Assembly: GCA_902496505.1 (NCBI GenBank)
Contig: CABVBB010000006.1
Span: 1-15,746 of the forward strand
DNA length: 15,746 bases
Direction of reading: 5' to 3'
DNA from: an uncultured Peptococcaceae bacterium
GTDB lineage: Bacteria > Bacillota > Peptococcia > Peptococcales > Peptococcaceae
The notes under the pieces were generated by a model. It saw only the letters and a program-made list of their open reading frames with translations, ran no database searches and was not told where the DNA came from. Shown piece by piece: positions 13,423-15,746 of this stretch (the first letter of the stretch is position 1; each line of letters opens with the position of its first letter). The translations under genes and the position numbers were made by a program.

Positions 13423-15459
13423 TTACTGCGCGATGATCTGATAGACTGGTGCGCCTTCGCACTGAGCAGGCTTGCGGATATCCAGCAGTTCGGAAATGGT
13501 CGGTGCGACATCTACTTCGCGAATGACGCGGTCCGTATAGCCTGGTTTGATATTCGGCCCGCAGGCGATGAAGATCGGGGAAACGGAGGTGTGGAATTCG
13601 CCGGTCATGGTGGATAAGGAGTCGCCATGGACGCGGTGGAAGCCTTCTTCTGTCCAGTAAACGATATCGCCGAATTCTGGGCCGGAAGCGCCTAAGAGCA
13701 TGCCTTCCTTATTGCGCAGGGCCAAGGTGATCAAGCGACGGCCGGTCTTGGGATCACGGTACGCATAGAGTTTGTCGATGATATCCTGCTCGACTTGATA
13801 CTGATCTTTTGGATCAACGATGCCATGCGGATCGCGGCCTTTGATATTCAGATAAATATGGCAGGTCCGCGGGGCGATAGCAATGGTCTTATCCCAATCG
13901 ATCTCTTTGGTGATATTGCCGTCCGCATCCCGTTTGAGCACGGTCAGTCCCAAGTCGTCCATGACTTTGGCATTGACGCCGAAAGCATCGCCCATGAGCG
14001 CTGGTTCTTCTTCCCGCTCGATCAACAGGCCGTGGTCAGAGGTGATGATGATGTTCCAGCCTTCGTCGATGTATTTGAGGAAGCGGCCGAGATAACGGTC
14101 AGTCTGGCGATAGGCTTCGATGACATATTCTCTGTTGACGGCGACATCAGCAGGGTCGGTGTGTTTGTTGGCGATCGCATGGGGCCAGAGGCTGTGGCCG
14201 ATGCCGTCGACATTGTGCAGATGGGTCATGATCAGATCGTAGCGGTCGTTTTGGATGAAGTATTCCAAGCAGTCCGCCTGCCAGTTGCAGTAAGCTTCCC
14301 AAGTGGGCAGCATCAGTTCTTTGGTGAAAAAGGGGATCTTGCCGCCGCGGCTGGAAGAAGTGGTATAGTAGCCGACATTTTCAACGATCTCTTTGTAGAG
14401 CGATTTGGGATGCCAGACCAGATCATTGTCGCATTCAAAAGCGCGGCCTGCCCAAACGCTGAGCTGATCAGCCTCTTCGGTGAGGCGGAAGAATTTGTAC
14501 GCGCGGAAGCAGGAAACTTTGCTGCCGTCAGCCAGGACCACATCATCGACGATGGCCGGAGAGAGCTCGCCTAATTTCAGCACCAGCATCGGTTCTGCAT
14601 CTTTTTTGCTCTTGAAGACTTGGACGGTCTCGTATCGGCCGCTCTCATCTTTGAGCACCAGGCAGGGCCGTCTCACATAGCCTTGGGATAAAAGCATGGT
14701 GAATTCCTTGGCGTCCTGCGGTACGTCGATCTCCCAGCCATGAGCGGCTGTGAGCGGTGCATTGACCACGTCATAAGGGGTGTTCTCAATGGAGAATTCG
14801 CCGTCTTCCAGCGTCAGCATGACGTTATCCACGGAAGCGCCGGCGTTTTGGCAGGAATTCTGCGAAGCCTTGGCGCCAGCGGACGCTTCTTTGACTTCCA
14901 GATCGGAAATGATGCAGCCAGCGCCCGTATTGGAATGAGCGCCGCCAGCCACATATTTGAGCTCAGTGACGATCTCATTGGCGTTGACCATGACTTCGTC
15001 TTCCTTCATGGCTGTGCCGAAGCCTACGAAGCCTGGCTGAACGCCATCGACCACGTGCAGATTGGGGCTGTCGCTGGTAGGAGGCCAGCTGGAACCAGGC
15101 CAATGGAAGACCAGTGTCCTGAGCCCAGCTTCTGCAGCAGCATTCCATACGCCTTCTGCTTTGCACATCGTGGAGTCCAGAGAATAGATCAGCTTGCTCT
15201 TATCTACTGGATCACTGTTCCAGAAGCAGGTGATGCCGTGCGTGGCCGGATAAGCACCGGTAGCCAGTGAGGTCCAGCCGGGAGGGGTGATAGTGGGGAC
15301 GATGCCCAGCATCACCAAATCTTCTCGGCAGCCGCCGCGCTCGATGTAGGTCTTGATATTGGGCAGTTCGCCCTGATCGACCAGATAGCGGGTAATGCGC
15401 GGATCCATACCGTCAATACCCAGGACCATGACTTTCTTAGTAAGTTGTTTTGTCATCAT
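13423..15459 (-). CDS. Alkaline-phosphatase-superfamily hydrolase (type I phosphodiesterase/pyrophosphatase-like)
   Basis: 678 residues. The N-terminal half begins with V-L-G-I-D-G-M-D-P and holds a nucleophile region T-I-T-P-P-G-W-T-S-L-A-T-G (56-68) and H-G-I. The later motifs are H-N-V-D418-G-I-G-H422, S-D475-H476-G and E-F-H623-T. Together D16, T58, D418, H422, D475, H476 and H623 give the full two-metal set of the nucleotide pyrophosphatase/phosphodiesterase class, so the protein should be an active phosphodi- or monoesterase; sulfate or phosphonate esters cannot be excluded. Residues about 165-370 form a large insert that may be a cap over the active site. No signal peptide or membrane helix is seen, so it is probably cytoplasmic. 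The start at 15459 follows AAAGGAG; the upstream ATG at 15492 has none. The substrate is unknown. Confidence 0.88.
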   Translation of the reverse strand: MMTKQLTKKVMVLGIDGMDPRITRYLVDQGELPNIKTYIERGGCREDLVMLGIVPTITPPGWTSLATGAYPATHGITCFWNSDPVDKSKLIYSLDSTMCKAEGVWNAAAEAGLRTLVFHWPGSSWPPTSDSPNLHVVDGVQPGFVGFGTAMKEDEVMVNANEIVTELKYVAGGAHSNTGAGCIISDLEVKEASAGAKASQNSCQNAGASVDNVMLTLEDGEFSIENTPYDVVNAPLTAAHGWEIDVPQDAKEFTMLLSQGYVRRPCLVLKDESGRYETVQVFKSKKDAEPMLVLKLGELSPAIVDDVVLADGSKVSCFRAYKFFRLTEEADQLSVWAGRAFECDNDLVWHPKSLYKEIVENVGYYTTSSSRGGKIPFFTKELMLPTWEAYCNWQADCLEYFIQNDRYDLIMTHLHNVDGIGHSLWPHAIANKHTDPADVAVNREYVIEAYRQTDRYLGRFLKYIDEGWNIIITSDHGLLIEREEEPALMGDAFGVNAKVMDDLGLTVLKRDADGNITKEIDWDKTIAIAPRTCHIYLNIKGRDPHGIVDPKDQYQVEQDIIDKLYAYRDPKTGRRLITLALRNKEGMLLGASGPEFGDIVYWTEEGFHRVHGDSLSTMTGEFHTSVSPIFIACGPNIKPGYTDRVIREVDVAPTISELLDIRKPAQCEGAPVYQIIAQ

Positions 15460-15503
15460 GTTCGCTCCTTTACTTGAATGAATGTTATCCATCGAATGAT
15501 TTT

Positions 15504-15532
15504 ATTATAAGGCTTGGCGCGGCCATAATGAA
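15504..15532 (-). promoter_or_regulatory. Candidate promoter of the hydrolase gene
   Basis: On the minus strand TATAAT (15509-15504) is exact; the box 17 bases upstream, TTCATT (15532-15527), matches only 3 of 6. The leader would be about 38 bases. A weak -35 box suggests an activator may be needed. Bases 15533-15614 hold nothing else that I recognise. Confidence 0.45.
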
Positions 15533-15614
15533 TCAGTACAAATTTGCCCCAAAAAATAACGCTGCAAATAAAAATTGATGCGCCGCTTCTCCTGCAAGGA
15601 TCTCTTGGCAGCGT

Positions 15615-15656
15615 AAAAAAAGAGCCTGACCTAGTATCATTACTAAGTCAGGCTCT
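15615..15656 (-). terminator. Strong terminator of the right-edge gene
   Basis: A 16-bp stem with one G-T pair (AGAGCCTGACTTAGTA on the minus strand, 15656-15641, with 15636-15621), a four-base loop and a run of at least six T. It starts 18 bases after the stop codon of the partial gene and insulates it from the hydrolase. Confidence 0.95.
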
Positions 15657-15674
15657 AGCCTATCCTTTTAAGAT

Positions 15675-15746
15675 CTATGCTTTTCGGGTCACGGGCACCC
15701 AGACTTCAAAGATCGCGTTCTGCGGGTCAGGATTGAGATAACACTC
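15675..15746 (-). CDS. C-terminal end of a probable GyrI-like effector-binding protein (partial)
   Basis: Only the last 23 residues and the TAG stop (15677-15675) are in the window. They read C-Y-L-N-P-D-P, then I-F-E-V-W-V-P-V. This ending, 'Y.nDP......eiw.Pv', is typical of GyrI-like/AraC effector-binding domains, which bind small hydrophobic or cationic molecules and occur alone or fused to an AraC or MerR DNA-binding domain. Which of these applies cannot be told, because the remainder lies beyond the right edge. The strong terminator behind it confirms that this reading frame ends here. It could be a regulator of nearby genes. Confidence 0.6.
   Translation of the reverse strand, partial: ECYLNPDPQNAIFEVWVPVTRKA

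Noticed and set aside
15544..15741. 65-codon plus-strand open frame at the right edge
   Set aside because: It runs through a strong terminator hairpin and antisense to the GyrI-like C-terminus, with no ribosome binding site.

Overview
The window looks like chromosomal DNA of a Bacillota (Firmicutes) bacterium of medium GC, probably Clostridia or Negativicutes. The evidence is a spmA-spmB pair, strong AGGAGG-type ribosome binding sites, several GTG/TTG starts, two exact TTGACA/TATAAT promoters, a lipoprotein signal with an LAGC lipobox, and a LmrCD/TM287-288-type heterodimeric ABC exporter. I cannot name a genus from the sequence. No phage, insertion sequence, CRISPR array, tRNA or rRNA is visible, and codon use looks even across the genes.

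Layout. (1) 1-244, minus: start of a SnoaL/NTF2-like protein, running off the left edge, with a palindrome-rich promoter region behind it. (2) 396-1529, minus: spmA then spmB, closed by a hairpin terminator. (3) 1634-5022, minus: a secreted metallo-beta-lactamase-fold lipoprotein with a lamin-tail domain, a small DUF3006 protein, then a membrane EAL phosphodiesterase for c-di-GMP with a degenerate GGDEF domain. These three probably form one transcription unit ending at a terminator near 1600. (4) 5123-7983, plus: a consensus promoter drives a small XRE regulator and a four-helix membrane protein. They are followed by a dCache-GGDEF diguanylate cyclase and a long terminator. (5) 7987-11709, minus: a two-gene heterodimeric ABC exporter from a perfect sigma-A promoter flanked by short direct repeats. 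(6) 11746-15532, minus: an MFS transporter and, upstream of it, a large alkaline-phosphatase-superfamily hydrolase. Each has its own terminator. (7) 15675-15746, minus: the C-terminus of a probable GyrI-like effector-binding protein, with a strong terminator.

Working together. Region 3 holds a likely c-di-GMP hydrolase and region 4 a likely c-di-GMP synthase. Both are membrane sensors, within 3 kb of each other and on opposite strands, which suggests a local c-di-GMP signalling pair. The ABC genes form one exporter with one canonical and one degenerate ATP site. The hydrolase of region 6 keeps all expected metal ligands but shows no signal peptide, so it probably acts in the cytoplasm on something the neighbouring MFS protein may import; the substrate is unknown.

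No intergenic stretch exceeds 300 bases. I did not find a convincing wholly new system. The most open items are the hydrolase/MFS locus, the palindromes at 263-293 and 342-356, the TTTGGTAA-type repeats at the ABC promoter, and a His-to-Leu change in the metallo-beta-lactamase lipoprotein.
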